This document shows, piece by piece, positions 9,509 to 18,009 of a stretch of 64,000 nucleotides of DNA. Under the pieces are notes generated by a model that was given only the letters and a program-made list of their open reading frames with translations, was not told the DNA's origin and ran no database searches. Origin of the DNA: JAACFF01 sp963701435 (GTDB lineage: Bacteria > Chloroflexota > Anaerolineae > Promineifilales > Promineifilaceae); NCBI GenBank assembly GCA_963701435.1, contig CAVPAL010000004.1, forward strand, positions 62,001 through 126,000, read 5' to 3'. The translations under genes were made by a program, and so were the position numbers. Position 1 is the stretch's first letter. The number at the start of each line of letters is the position of its first letter.

Positions 9509-10666
9509 ATGGCGAAACGAGACTATTACGAAGTGTTGGGCGTTAATCGCTCAGCAAACAAAGATGAACTGAAAAAATCATACCGTCGTTTGGCGCGTCA
9601 ATACCATCCCGATGTCAATGATGCGCCTGAAGCTGCTGAGAATTTTAAGGAAATTAGCGAAGCGTACGAGGTTTTGTCTGATGACCAGAAACGGGCTGCT
9701 TATGATCGCTTTGGTCATGCCGGCGTCAACAACAGCGGTGGTGGTTTTTCCGGTTTTGAATCTGACTTTGGCAGCGTGGCCGATATCTTTGAAGAATTCT
9801 TTGGCAGCGCCTTTGGCGGCCGCCGCCGCCAGCGTACCGGCCCGCGCCGCGGCTCAGATTTGCGCTATGATTTGAGCATTTCGTTCGAAGAAGCAGTTTT
9901 TGGCATCGAGAAAGAAATCGAGTTTCGTCGCCCGGAAATCTGTGACCGCTGTAATGGCAGCGGCGCCGAACCGGGAACAACACCGATTACCTGCCCTACC
10001 TGCAACGGCAGTGGTGAAGTCCGGCGCGTACAACAATCTATTTTGGGTTCATTTGTGAATGTGACGACCTGCCCGCAGTGTCAGGGCAGTGGGGAAATTA
10101 TTTCTGAACCCTGCCATGAATGTAACGGCCGTAAACAAGTTCAGCGCACCGTCACGAAAAAAGTCAAGGTACCGCCTGGGGTGGACAGCGAAACCCAGAT
10201 CCGTCTCACTGGAGAAGGCGCACCGGGGACCAACGGCGGTCCACCTGGCAATCTGTTTGTTGTTTTGCATGTGCAAAAACATGAATATTTTGAACGGCGC
10301 GGCGATGACATTTTTATGGACCTGCAAATAAATGTGGCTCAAGCTGCCTTAGGTGACGAAGTGATGGTGCCCACAATCGATGGCGAAGAGCTGCTGGTCA
10401 TACCCCCGGGGACGCAGGCGGGTAAAATGTTCAAACTTCGTAGTAAAGGCGTTCCCCGGCTCGATCGCAGCGGCCGCGGCAGCCCGATGGGACGCGGTGA
10501 CCAGCATGTTTTGATTCAGGTATCGATTCCTCGCCATCTAACAGAAGAACAGCGCAAGTTGTTTGCAGGTCTTGCCCAAACGCTTGGAAAAGAAGTGGTT
10601 CCCCAGCGCGAAAAAGGTTTTTTGGGCCAATTAAAAGATGCGTTTGGTGATTTATTTAGCCCCTGA
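9509..10666 (+). CDS. dnaJ: Chaperone DnaJ (Hsp40, type I)
   Basis: DnaJ stimulates DnaK ATPase and delivers clients. The J domain (residues 4-68) contains the HPD triad in YHPDVND. A Gly/Phe region follows, then the zinc domain at about 145-220 with CNGSGAEPG, CPTCNGSG, CPQCQGSG and CHECNGRK. The fourth repeat is CxxCxGxK rather than CxxCxGxG, a mild deviation. The C-terminal substrate-binding domains are complete; length 385 residues is typical. No clear ribosome site is seen in front of the ATG, so translation may depend on the upstream hairpin context. The next gene, prmA, starts 27 bases downstream. Confidence 0.96.
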   Translation: MAKRDYYEVLGVNRSANKDELKKSYRRLARQYHPDVNDAPEAAENFKEISEAYEVLSDDQKRAAYDRFGHAGVNNSGGGFSGFESDFGSVADIFEEFFGSAFGGRRRQRTGPRRGSDLRYDLSISFEEAVFGIEKEIEFRRPEICDRCNGSGAEPGTTPITCPTCNGSGEVRRVQQSILGSFVNVTTCPQCQGSGEIISEPCHECNGRKQVQRTVTKKVKVPPGVDSETQIRLTGEGAPGTNGGPPGNLFVVLHVQKHEYFERRGDDIFMDLQINVAQAALGDEVMVPTIDGEELLVIPPGTQAGKMFKLRSKGVPRLDRSGRGSPMGRGDQHVLIQVSIPRHLTEEQRKLFAGLAQTLGKEVVPQREKGFLGQLKDAFGDLFSP

Positions 10667-10693
10667 TGATTTCTGTATTTTAGCCGTTAGATT

Positions 10694-11623
10694 ATGACAC
10701 AATTTACAGAAGTGAGCGTAACCACGGATGGTGAAGCGGCTGAAGCTGTGGCGGAGGTGTTACGGCCGTTTGCCTATCAGGATGGCGTCGTTCTGGAGCA
10801 GCTTGGGGACGCCGATGATATTGACCCCAACGCGCTTGAATCAACCGTAACTGTCAAGATTTATTTGCCGGACAGCGAGGACACACCCGCAATCCGGCAG
10901 CGGATTGAAGAGATGTTGTACCATATGAATCGACTCTATCCGATCCAGCCGCCGCAGTTTACCCAGTTGGTTGAAGAAGATTGGGCCAATGCGTGGAAAC
11001 AACATTACCAACCTTTTCGCATAGGCAATCATATCTGGATTCAACCCAGTTGGCTTGAAGAAACTGCCTCTGAGGATGATCGTCTTCAGGCAAATGATGT
11101 GGTATTGGTGCTTGACCCTGGTATGGCATTTGGCACTGGTCTACATCCCACGACCCAAAAATGCCTTCGTTTTCTTGAACAAGTTGTCAGACCGGGCATG
11201 AGCGTGTTGGATGTGGGTACAGGTTCTGGGATTTTGGGGATTGCGGCAGCGAAATTGGGCGCGGAAAAAGTAGTCGGGGTGGATACAGATCAAATTGCGG
11301 TTGAAACGGCCGTTGCCAACGCAAGACAAAACCAGGTTGACAACCAGTTTACGGCATGGCAGGGTACTCTGGAAAGTGTAACTGACAAATCATGGGATGT
11401 GGTCGTTGTTAATATTCTGGCGCCGGTCATCATCAAATTGTTAGAGCAGGGGGGGCTAATGGATTATGTGGCGCCCCAAGGCTGGTTGATCTTGAGCGGA
11501 ATTATTGATCAGCAGATGAAGGATGTGGAAACGGCCGTTAGCGTTGCAGGTGGTGAATTGGTTGAGCATCTCGTGGTTCGAGATTGGGTCAGCTTGCTTG
11601 TAAGGGCAGCCAAGACAGCCTGA
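10694..11623 (+). CDS. prmA: Ribosomal protein L11 methyltransferase
   Basis: This SAM-dependent enzyme methylates lysines and the N-terminus of ribosomal protein L11. Seen directly: a PrmA-type N-terminal region with EEDWANAWKQHYQPFRIG, the motif DPGMAFGTGLHPTT, the SAM-binding loop DVGTGSGILGIAAAKLGA, and VVNILAPVI in the position of the catalytic NxLA motif. Length is 309 residues. It ends the heat-shock operon, an arrangement (dnaJ-prmA) known in other bacteria, and is followed directly by a strong terminator. Confidence 0.95.
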   Translation: MTQFTEVSVTTDGEAAEAVAEVLRPFAYQDGVVLEQLGDADDIDPNALESTVTVKIYLPDSEDTPAIRQRIEEMLYHMNRLYPIQPPQFTQLVEEDWANAWKQHYQPFRIGNHIWIQPSWLEETASEDDRLQANDVVLVLDPGMAFGTGLHPTTQKCLRFLEQVVRPGMSVLDVGTGSGILGIAAAKLGAEKVVGVDTDQIAVETAVANARQNQVDNQFTAWQGTLESVTDKSWDVVVVNILAPVIIKLLEQGGLMDYVAPQGWLILSGIIDQQMKDVETAVSVAGGELVEHLVVRDWVSLLVRAAKTA

Positions 11624-11630
11624 TTAATTA

Positions 11631-11659
11631 AAAAGCGCCCTGATCAGGGCGCTTTTTTC
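11631..11659. terminator. Rho-independent terminator, probably bidirectional
   Basis: AAAAGCGCCC at 11631-11640 and GGGCGCTTTT at 11647-11656 form a perfect stem around TGATCA, followed by a T run. It ends the hrcA-prmA operon. The A run on the left makes it usable for infA transcripts from the opposite strand too. Confidence 0.92.
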
Positions 11660-11703
11660 TTTACCATGTGTGAGGGTAAACACGAGGCAATGCCGGCAGG
11701 TGG

Positions 11704-11943
11704 TTAGTTGGCTGCCCTCTTCTTGCGGTAGCGGTAGGTAATCCGGCCGCGATCTAAATCATAGGGTGTCATTTCGACCCGCACCCTGTCACCCAACAAA
11801 ATGCGGATGTAATATTTGCGCATTCTGCCGGATAAATACGCCAGTACGCGATGGCCGTTATCTAACTCAACCATAAATTGCGTATTTGGCAGTAGTTCAA
11901 CGACGGTTCCTTCAACCTCAAGCTTGTCTTCTTTTTTACCCAT
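11704..11943 (-). CDS. infA: Translation initiation factor IF-1
   Basis: IF-1 binds the ribosomal A site during initiation. The 79-residue product is one S1-like OB fold with the family hallmarks EGTVVELLPN, VELDNGHRVLAYLSGRMRK, YIRILLGDRV and DLDRGRITYR. The C-terminus carries extra basic residues (KKRAAN). It lies downstream of the S1 gene on the same strand with a 120-base gap. It is separate from the usual ribosomal protein operon in this window. Confidence 0.96.
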   Translation of the reverse strand: MGKKEDKLEVEGTVVELLPNTQFMVELDNGHRVLAYLSGRMRKYYIRILLGDRVRVEMTPYDLDRGRITYRYRKKRAAN

Positions 11944-12063
11944 ATATTCGACCTGGCATTATTTTAGCGCCTAATGCTTTATTTACACCCTCACATGAAC
12001 TAAGTTAGTTGATTTTGCTGAAAGTAGTTGATCTTGCACCAATTTATCAACCTGTTTGCTGTT

Positions 12064-13668
12064 TTATTCTTCTTCCTCTTCTGCTTTTAATATGGCCGTG
12101 ATTTCGGCAATGTTTTCTTCGATGACAATATTGTCATCGACAACATTGTCATCAACTGCGGTAATTACTTCTTCAACACTGGTTTCATCGACAATGATTT
12201 CTGCAACTTCACCGCTGTCAGAATCAACAACCTCTATTGCGGTAATGGTTTCTTTCTCGATCATGTCAACGGCCGTTACTTCTTCAACAACACCGTCATC
12301 ACTAACTTCTAAAACGGTAACAATTTCTTCTTCAATTACCTCGTCGACGACTGTTTCAACCAGATCGCCTTCTTCGTCAACTGTTTCGACCTCGGTGACA
12401 ATTTCTTCTTTGGTAACCTCATCCGAAATCAATGTTGAGCCTTCATCGTCAACTTCTACCGTAACTACAGTCTCAACCACAACATCTTCTTCGATGATCT
12501 CTTCGGCGGCTTTGCTTTCAGCAGCTGCTAACTCAGCCGCTGCTTCTTCAGCAGCTTTCTCGATTTCGCGCTGCTCCATCCATTCGATCTGTTCCATCGC
12601 GGTTACGGCTTTCAGGCTCAAGCCCATGCGCTGACGGCGTTTATCAATATTAACAATACGCAGCAGATGCTGCTCGCCTTCTTGAACAACCTCACCAGGA
12701 TTTTCAATATTCCCGCGCGAAAGCTGGGAAATATGCAGCAGCCCTTCAATACCAGGTTCAACTTCAGCAAATGCGCCATAATCGACAATACGAGTAATGC
12801 TACCTTCGATAAGTTGGCCTTCAGAATAACGTTCGTTGACGGTGACCCACGGATTTTGCAAAACTTTTTTGCGGCTTAGGCTGATGCGCTCTGACTCCCG
12901 ATCGACTCGCATGATGTAAACTTCAATTTCATCACCAACTTTCAATACCTCGCGAGGGTGATCAACCCGGTGCCAGGCAAGTTCAGATATATGGATCAGA
13001 CCATCTGCGCCGCCAAGATTTACAAACGCGCCAAAATCGCGCAAACCGCTTACGGTGCCTACACGGATATCCCCTTCATTCAGCTCGTTCAATAACTCCA
13101 AACGCCGGGCAGCATCCCACTCTTTTTGAGCTTCCCGCTGAGAAAATACCAAACGGCGACGACGGCGGTTAACTTCAATAACCTTGAGCGGCAGTTCCTG
13201 CCCGCGCAATTTGGCGAGTCGCTGCTGCCGTTTGCGATCACCCATTCCCGGGGATAGCTCACTCAGGTGGGATATCGGGACAAAACCGCGTAAACGGCCA
13301 AACGGCACAATGGCGCCGCCCTTGTTATAGCCAATAATTTCACCCACGATGATTTTCCCACTCTCCAGCAATTCCTCGGCTTCAATCCAGTCCTGATTTA
13401 AGCGCGCCAGATTAATTGAGATGGTGAGGCTGTCGGGCTTGTCGGTGTTGAGAATATAGACGAAAACCTCGTCATTCACCGCAAGCGCTTCGCGCTCATC
13501 TTCTTCAAGCTTGGCCAGATCAGTAGTCGGAACCAAACCATCGCGCTTCAGGCCAAGGTCTACAATAACACCTTGCTGGTTAATAGCGACGATAATTCCT
13601 TGACGGATATCGCCTACTTGAGGTACATCATAATCGTGTTGATCTAAGAGTTCTTGCAGTTCGTCCAA
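12064..13668 (-). CDS. rpsA: 30S ribosomal protein S1 with long acidic tail
   Basis: This RNA-binding protein helps load mRNA on the 30S subunit. Four S1 OB domains are visible at about residues 18-88, 103-176, 197-267 and 284-354; the third and fourth have the strongest motifs (DFGAFVNLGGADGLIHISEL, DYGAFAEVEPGIEGLLHISQ). The remaining 175 residues are extremely rich in Glu, Asp, Val, Thr and Ile, with repeated blocks such as EEIVTEVETVDEEG, and end in EEEEE. The start is TTG at 13668 with AGGA at a suitable distance upstream. S1 identity is strong for the domains; the function of the tail is unknown. Confidence 0.9.
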   Translation of the reverse strand: MDELQELLDQHDYDVPQVGDIRQGIIVAINQQGVIVDLGLKRDGLVPTTDLAKLEEDEREALAVNDEVFVYILNTDKPDSLTISINLARLNQDWIEAEELLESGKIIVGEIIGYNKGGAIVPFGRLRGFVPISHLSELSPGMGDRKRQQRLAKLRGQELPLKVIEVNRRRRRLVFSQREAQKEWDAARRLELLNELNEGDIRVGTVSGLRDFGAFVNLGGADGLIHISELAWHRVDHPREVLKVGDEIEVYIMRVDRESERISLSRKKVLQNPWVTVNERYSEGQLIEGSITRIVDYGAFAEVEPGIEGLLHISQLSRGNIENPGEVVQEGEQHLLRIVNIDKRRQRMGLSLKAVTAMEQIEWMEQREIEKAAEEAAAELAAAESKAAEEIIEEDVVVETVVTVEVDDEGSTLISDEVTKEEIVTEVETVDEEGDLVETVVDEVIEEEIVTVLEVSDDGVVEEVTAVDMIEKETITAIEVVDSDSGEVAEIIVDETSVEEVITAVDDNVVDDNIVIEENIAEITAILKAEEEEE

Positions 13669-14181
13669 CGAAAACGTCCTTCAACAGGTGTGCGGATTGT
13701 CTCACTTCCCCTGGTTTTTATTCAAAAAAATACTCGACCGTCGCACAGATTGTCCAGTGAGACACGGCCGAGTTATTTGCGTGCTTGAAACGGCATTGTT
13801 ATCCTTGAGCGCCAACCACTCCGGCTAACATTAAAAAAGCATTGTAATACCTAATTCATCATGGCATGCGCCCAATAAATTGTTCAGCAATTGCCTATTA
13901 GGCGAAAATGGTTGTTAAGCAGACCTTATCGGCGACTCAGCTAAAAAATTATAGCTACTCGCATAAGCTTTGTCAATGCGGGCGTCGCGCTTTTTACTTT
14001 GAACATTTCCTATAGTATCATACATTGTGATGCCTGTCACGAACTCATGACGAGCTACGAGCGATGAAAGGAATTGTGTGGGTTATCAACCCATTATACT
14101 TTACATAAATAAATCAACAATATTTATGAGGCCTGCTACTGGTTTATATGGCGCTTTGTTCATGTTTTGTAAAATAATAGC
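13669..14181. other. Intergenic region between rpsA and the ABC locus
   Basis: No gene is seen. TGTCTCACT at 13698-13706 and AGTGAGACA at 13756-13764 form a perfect 9-base inverted repeat in the leader of rpsA. It could be an operator or an mRNA structure for S1 autoregulation (inference). TGGGTT-ATC-AACCCA at 14079-14093 is a small palindrome about 90 bases before the ABC gene and may be an operator. Confidence 0.4.
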
Positions 14182-14976
14182 ATGCAAATCATGCAAATAA
14201 GGATAGGATATAAGTTGAAAGGTTTATTTCGGCGCGAAAAAAATAATGGTAAAACCTCCGGGAAGAATGGCAGCAACATAGATTCCGTACCTGCCCACTT
14301 AATTGATTTAAGGGATGTTGTCAAAGCTTATATCACACCGGTTGGGGATTTTATTGCGCTTGATGGGATTGATCTGGAAGTTGATGAGGGTGAATTTGTT
14401 GCTGTTGTTGGAAAATCCGGTAGTGGAAAATCAACTTTGATCAATATGATAACCGGTATTGACCGGCCAACTTCAGGCCAGGTTTTTGTTGGTAACCAGG
14501 CCGTTCATAAATTAAAGGAAGGCCCCATGGCGGAATGGCGCGGCCGTACGGTTGGCGTGATCTTCCAGTTTTTTCAACTGTTGCCCATGCTCTCCTGTCT
14601 GGAAAATGTGATGCTGCCTATGGATTTTTGCAACATGTATTCCCAACGAACGCGCAAGGAGCGCGCGCTGCATTTGTTAGACCAGGTTGAAATGGTTGCT
14701 CATGCCTATAAACTGCCTTCTGAAGTGTCCGGCGGCCAGCAGCAGCGTGTTGCTATTGCGCGCGCGCTTGCAAACGATCCGCCTATTCTGGCTGCGGATG
14801 AGCCGACCGGAAATCTGGATTCAAAAACGGCCGATGCTGTTTTTCAGTTGTTTGCTGAATTGCTTGATGAGGGTAAGACAATTGTTATGGTCACCCACGA
14901 TGTTGATCTTGCAAGCCGGGTAACTCGAACCATTACCTTAGCAGATGGAAAAATTGTGGGGGAAGACCATCATTAG
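14182..14976 (+). CDS. ABC transporter ATP-binding protein (LolD/MacB type)
   Basis: This cytoplasmic ATPase powers an FtsX-type permease. Walker A is GKSGSGKST, the Q-loop region is VGVIFQFFQLLPMLS, the signature is VSGGQQQRVAIARAL and Walker B is ILAADEPTGNLDS, followed by the H-loop VMVTHDVD. The first 40 residues are a basic, Asn/Lys-rich extension absent from most relatives. It lies upstream of a regulator and of a fused double ATPase. It could serve the same permease as the double ATPase or a permease elsewhere. No ribosome site is obvious; an ATG at 14191 is an alternative start. Confidence 0.9.
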   Translation: MQIMQIRIGYKLKGLFRREKNNGKTSGKNGSNIDSVPAHLIDLRDVVKAYITPVGDFIALDGIDLEVDEGEFVAVVGKSGSGKSTLINMITGIDRPTSGQVFVGNQAVHKLKEGPMAEWRGRTVGVIFQFFQLLPMLSCLENVMLPMDFCNMYSQRTRKERALHLLDQVEMVAHAYKLPSEVSGGQQQRVAIARALANDPPILAADEPTGNLDSKTADAVFQLFAELLDEGKTIVMVTHDVDLASRVTRTITLADGKIVGEDHH

Positions 14977-15087
14977 TGTAGCTTGAATTCGCGTGTTTTT
15001 GGGGTAAAACGGCCGTATATCCTTTCTCATGGATTGATTTCCAAGGTTCTTGAAGATTAACAGAAAATAGCGCAAATCTTATTTTGA

Positions 15088-15116
15088 TTGACATTGCCTT
15101 TGTTAACGAGTAATAT
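15088..15116 (+). promoter_or_regulatory. Near-perfect sigma-70 promoter of the regulator gene
   Basis: TTGACA at 15088-15093 and TAATAT at 15111-15116 are 17 bases apart. Transcription would start near 15123, about 27 bases before the ATG at 15150. It shows that the regulator and the genes behind it can be transcribed apart from the upstream ATPase. Confidence 0.85.
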
Positions 15117-15149
15117 TTTGGAAAATTTGGTAATTTTTGAAATTTTGGT

Positions 15150-15860
15150 ATGAAATTAACACGCAGGCAAAAAGAATTTATCGAAAACTTGATTGATATG
15201 AGCCAGAAAATTGATGGTCCTATCCATTACTCCATGTTGGCAGAGCGTTTGGGTGTTAGCCCTTTCACTGCTTACGATATGTTGCGCGTGTTAGAAGAAA
15301 AGGGTCTGGTCACTTCCGAATATCACTTGGCGGAAGGCAAGTCCGGGCCAGGTAGAGCCGAACGGCTTTTTTTTCCTGTGCAGCCGGATGAGGTGCAAAA
15401 GCAACACCTGGTTCAAAAGTATGGGGCAAAAATTTTGGAAGAGCAAAATTTGCAACAATTTGTGCTGAAAAAGTTGCAGCAAGGCAATGCCCCCAATCAG
15501 GATGTAGCTGAGGAATTACTGGCGCGTATCCCGCCGGATGGTCCAGAAAATATTCGGTACTGTATTGAAGTCATGACTGTGATCGCACTGCGCCTCAGGA
15601 AGCAGGCAGGCCAGAAAATAATGCTGGCGCACCTCCCCAAAATCTTACCGCCTGATAATCTGGTTTCGCACGCAAATTTATGTTTATTGGGTGGGTTTTC
15701 TTTTGGCTTGCTGGTGCAAGAAGAGACCACTGATAATGAATGGTCACAAATATTATATGAGTACGTACAGCAATATCATAACCTGGTCCTGTGTATGAAT
15801 CAGGATGAATGTACCCAGTTGGCAAATGATTTGTTAACTGTGTATGCTCCTTTGTCTTGA
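15150..15860 (+). CDS. Winged-helix transcriptional regulator
   Basis: The N-terminal 75 residues form a winged helix (RRQKEFIENLIDMSQK, YSMLAERLGVSPFTAYDMLR, LEEKGLVTSEYHL). The rest (about 160 residues) is mostly helical with no recognisable ligand-binding fold. It has its own strong promoter, lacks a clear ribosome site and precedes the double-ATPase gene by about 100 bases. It is probably the local regulator of the export locus; candidate operators are the inverted repeats at 20483-20516 and 14079-14093. Function as a DNA-binding protein is well supported; its targets are inference. Confidence 0.75.
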   Translation: MKLTRRQKEFIENLIDMSQKIDGPIHYSMLAERLGVSPFTAYDMLRVLEEKGLVTSEYHLAEGKSGPGRAERLFFPVQPDEVQKQHLVQKYGAKILEEQNLQQFVLKKLQQGNAPNQDVAEELLARIPPDGPENIRYCIEVMTVIALRLRKQAGQKIMLAHLPKILPPDNLVSHANLCLLGGFSFGLLVQEETTDNEWSQILYEYVQQYHNLVLCMNQDECTQLANDLLTVYAPLS

Positions 15861-15964
15861 GTCAGGTTGCATCCTTTAGTTGATGATGAATAGGTTATTG
15901 TATATTTGAAAGTTATCGGTTGAGTAACGGCCGTTTACATACCATATCAAGGAATTTTTACGCT

Positions 15965-17965
15965 ATGTCACAGACGATGATACGACTACAAAATGTCGTC
16001 AAAACTTATAATACCGGCATTGGCGGCTTTACCGCTCTCAATGGCATTTCCCTGGATGTCAAAAAAGGGGAATTCTTAGGCATCGTAGGTAAATCTGGCG
16101 CAGGTAAAACAACCTTGCTCAATATGATTTCCGGCGTTAGCGAGATCACTTCTGGCGAGGTTCTGTTTTTTCCTACGTATGATGTAAAGTTGAACGGCGA
16201 CAACAAATCGCTCTCTATAGGCAAACTAAGCGAGGATAAATTAGCAGAGTGGCGCGGCCAAAATCTGGGTATTGTGTACCAATCCTTTGAACTACTGCCT
16301 ATGTTAGATTTGGTTAACAACATCATGCTGCCGCAAGATTTTGCAGGCAGTTATCGCGCTGGCATCAGCAAAGAACATGCGCTAGAACTGCTCGATATTG
16401 TGGAGTTGAGTGAACACGCTTACAAATTACCGGCGCATATCTCCGGTGGGCAAAAACAGCGTGTCGCTATTGCCAGGGCGCTGGTAAATGATCCGCCCAT
16501 TATTGTGGCCGACGAGCCGACTGGCAACCTGGATACCGTCACGGCCGAAACGATTTTCCAAATATTCGCCCGACTGGTTGAGCAAGGTAAAACGGTCATC
16601 ATGGTGACCCATGATCATAATTTGGCGTCCCGTTTTTCACGGCGTTTACATATTGTCGATGGCAAGCTGGTTGATGATCATGAGGAGGAAGTTGTTGAGC
16701 CGGAAGAAGTAACAGCCACAATTGAAGCTGAAGTGGATGATATTGTGGGGGAGAAACGGCCGTCTATCTCCACATACACCGGCCGCAACGATAACCACAA
16801 CTTCGATTTCTCCAAACCCGCCATTCACCTGGAGAAAGTCGTCAAAACATACGTCAACGCAGCCGGGTCATTCACTGCCCTGAAGGGAATTGATTTGAAC
16901 ATCAACTACGGCCAATTTGTCTCCATCGTAGGCAAATCGGGCAGCGGTAAATCGACGCTGCTCAATATGCTCACCGGCATTGATCATCCGACAACGGGTA
17001 TTGTGCGCATGGGTGGTGAAGATATTTACTCCATGTCAGAAAGCAAACGCGCTTTATGGCGTGGGCGTAACGTAGGTATTGTTTTCCAATTTTTCCAACT
17101 GTTGCCCACATTGAGTTTGCTCGAAAACACGATGCTTCCCATGGATTATTGCAACGTATATCCGCAAAACGAACGTCCCGATCGCGCCATGGAACTGCTC
17201 AAAATGGTGGGTCTTGAAAATCATGCCAATGATTTGCCCGCATCGGTGTCAAATGGGCAGCAGCAGAGCGCCGCCATTGCGCGTTCCCTGGCGACCGATC
17301 CACCTATCATTGTAGCCGACGAACCGACTGGCAACCTGGATTCGCGCGCTGCCGATGTGGTCATTCGCGTGTTTCAAGAGTTGGCGTCACGTGGCAAAAC
17401 AATTCTCATCGTGACCCACGATCCCTCCCTGACCAGCCGCACAGACCAAACCGTGATCATTTCTGATGGCGAAATCATTGACAAAACCGTTGCGCGCGCC
17501 CTGCCGTTATTGGACCATCCACAGATGTTGCAAGCCACACGCCAGGCTGAGAAACAGATATTTGCGCCTGGCGAGACCATCATTAAACAAGGCGAACCTA
17601 TTGATCATTTTTTCATGGTAGACGAAGGTGCAGTTGATGTGGTGGTTTGCAAACCAAACTGTCCGGAAATGATTGTCGCGCGTCTGGGTCCTGGGCAATA
17701 TTTTGGCGAAGTTGAGTTGGTTGAAAACACACACTCGATTGCCAGTATACATGCGTCCGATTTGGGTCAGGTTAAGGTTTCGTTGTTACCCAAACAAAGC
17801 TTTTACGAAATCCTGAACGCATCGCCCCACATGGAAGCAGCGCTTTCACAAGTAGCTGCCGAACGCAAAGCCGAAAATGTCGCCCAAGGTGATCCCTGTG
17901 ATCAAAAACAAACTCTTGAGGAGTTGCCCGCACGGCACCATTTTACATCAGATGAACCGTCATAA
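15965..17965 (+). CDS. Fused double ABC ATPase with C-terminal cNMP-binding domain
   Basis: One 666-residue chain holds two LolD/MacB-type ATPases and a CRP-like sensor. ATPase 1 (about 5-245) has GKSGAGKTT, HISGGQKQRVAIARAL and VADEPTGNLDT. After an acidic linker, ATPase 2 (about 285-520) has GKSGSGKST, a deviant signature VSNGQQQSAAIARSL (Asn for Gly, Ser for Arg) and VADEPTGNLDS. The last 130 residues resemble a cyclic-nucleotide-binding fold (FAPGETIIKQGEPIDHFFMV, LGPGQYFGEVELVENT). The start at 15965 follows AAGGA. The permease gene follows after 44 bases. It is likely the energising subunit of this exporter with a built-in sensor; ligand unknown. Confidence 0.88.
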   Translation: MSQTMIRLQNVVKTYNTGIGGFTALNGISLDVKKGEFLGIVGKSGAGKTTLLNMISGVSEITSGEVLFFPTYDVKLNGDNKSLSIGKLSEDKLAEWRGQNLGIVYQSFELLPMLDLVNNIMLPQDFAGSYRAGISKEHALELLDIVELSEHAYKLPAHISGGQKQRVAIARALVNDPPIIVADEPTGNLDTVTAETIFQIFARLVEQGKTVIMVTHDHNLASRFSRRLHIVDGKLVDDHEEEVVEPEEVTATIEAEVDDIVGEKRPSISTYTGRNDNHNFDFSKPAIHLEKVVKTYVNAAGSFTALKGIDLNINYGQFVSIVGKSGSGKSTLLNMLTGIDHPTTGIVRMGGEDIYSMSESKRALWRGRNVGIVFQFFQLLPTLSLLENTMLPMDYCNVYPQNERPDRAMELLKMVGLENHANDLPASVSNGQQQSAAIARSLATDPPIIVADEPTGNLDSRAADVVIRVFQELASRGKTILIVTHDPSLTSRTDQTVIISDGEIIDKTVARALPLLDHPQMLQATRQAEKQIFAPGETIIKQGEPIDHFFMVDEGAVDVVVCKPNCPEMIVARLGPGQYFGEVELVENTHSIASIHASDLGQVKVSLLPKQSFYEILNASPHMEAALSQVAAERKAENVAQGDPCDQKQTLEELPARHHFTSDEPS

Positions 17966-18009
17966 TTCATCCTGCATACTTCATAATTTTCAAGACAGGA
18001 GCAAATAAA

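Noticed and set aside
12056..12634. Open frame of 192 codons on the plus strand, very rich in Ser and Thr
   Set aside because: It is the antisense shadow of the Glu/Val-rich tail of ribosomal protein S1; it has no ribosome site and no family resemblance.
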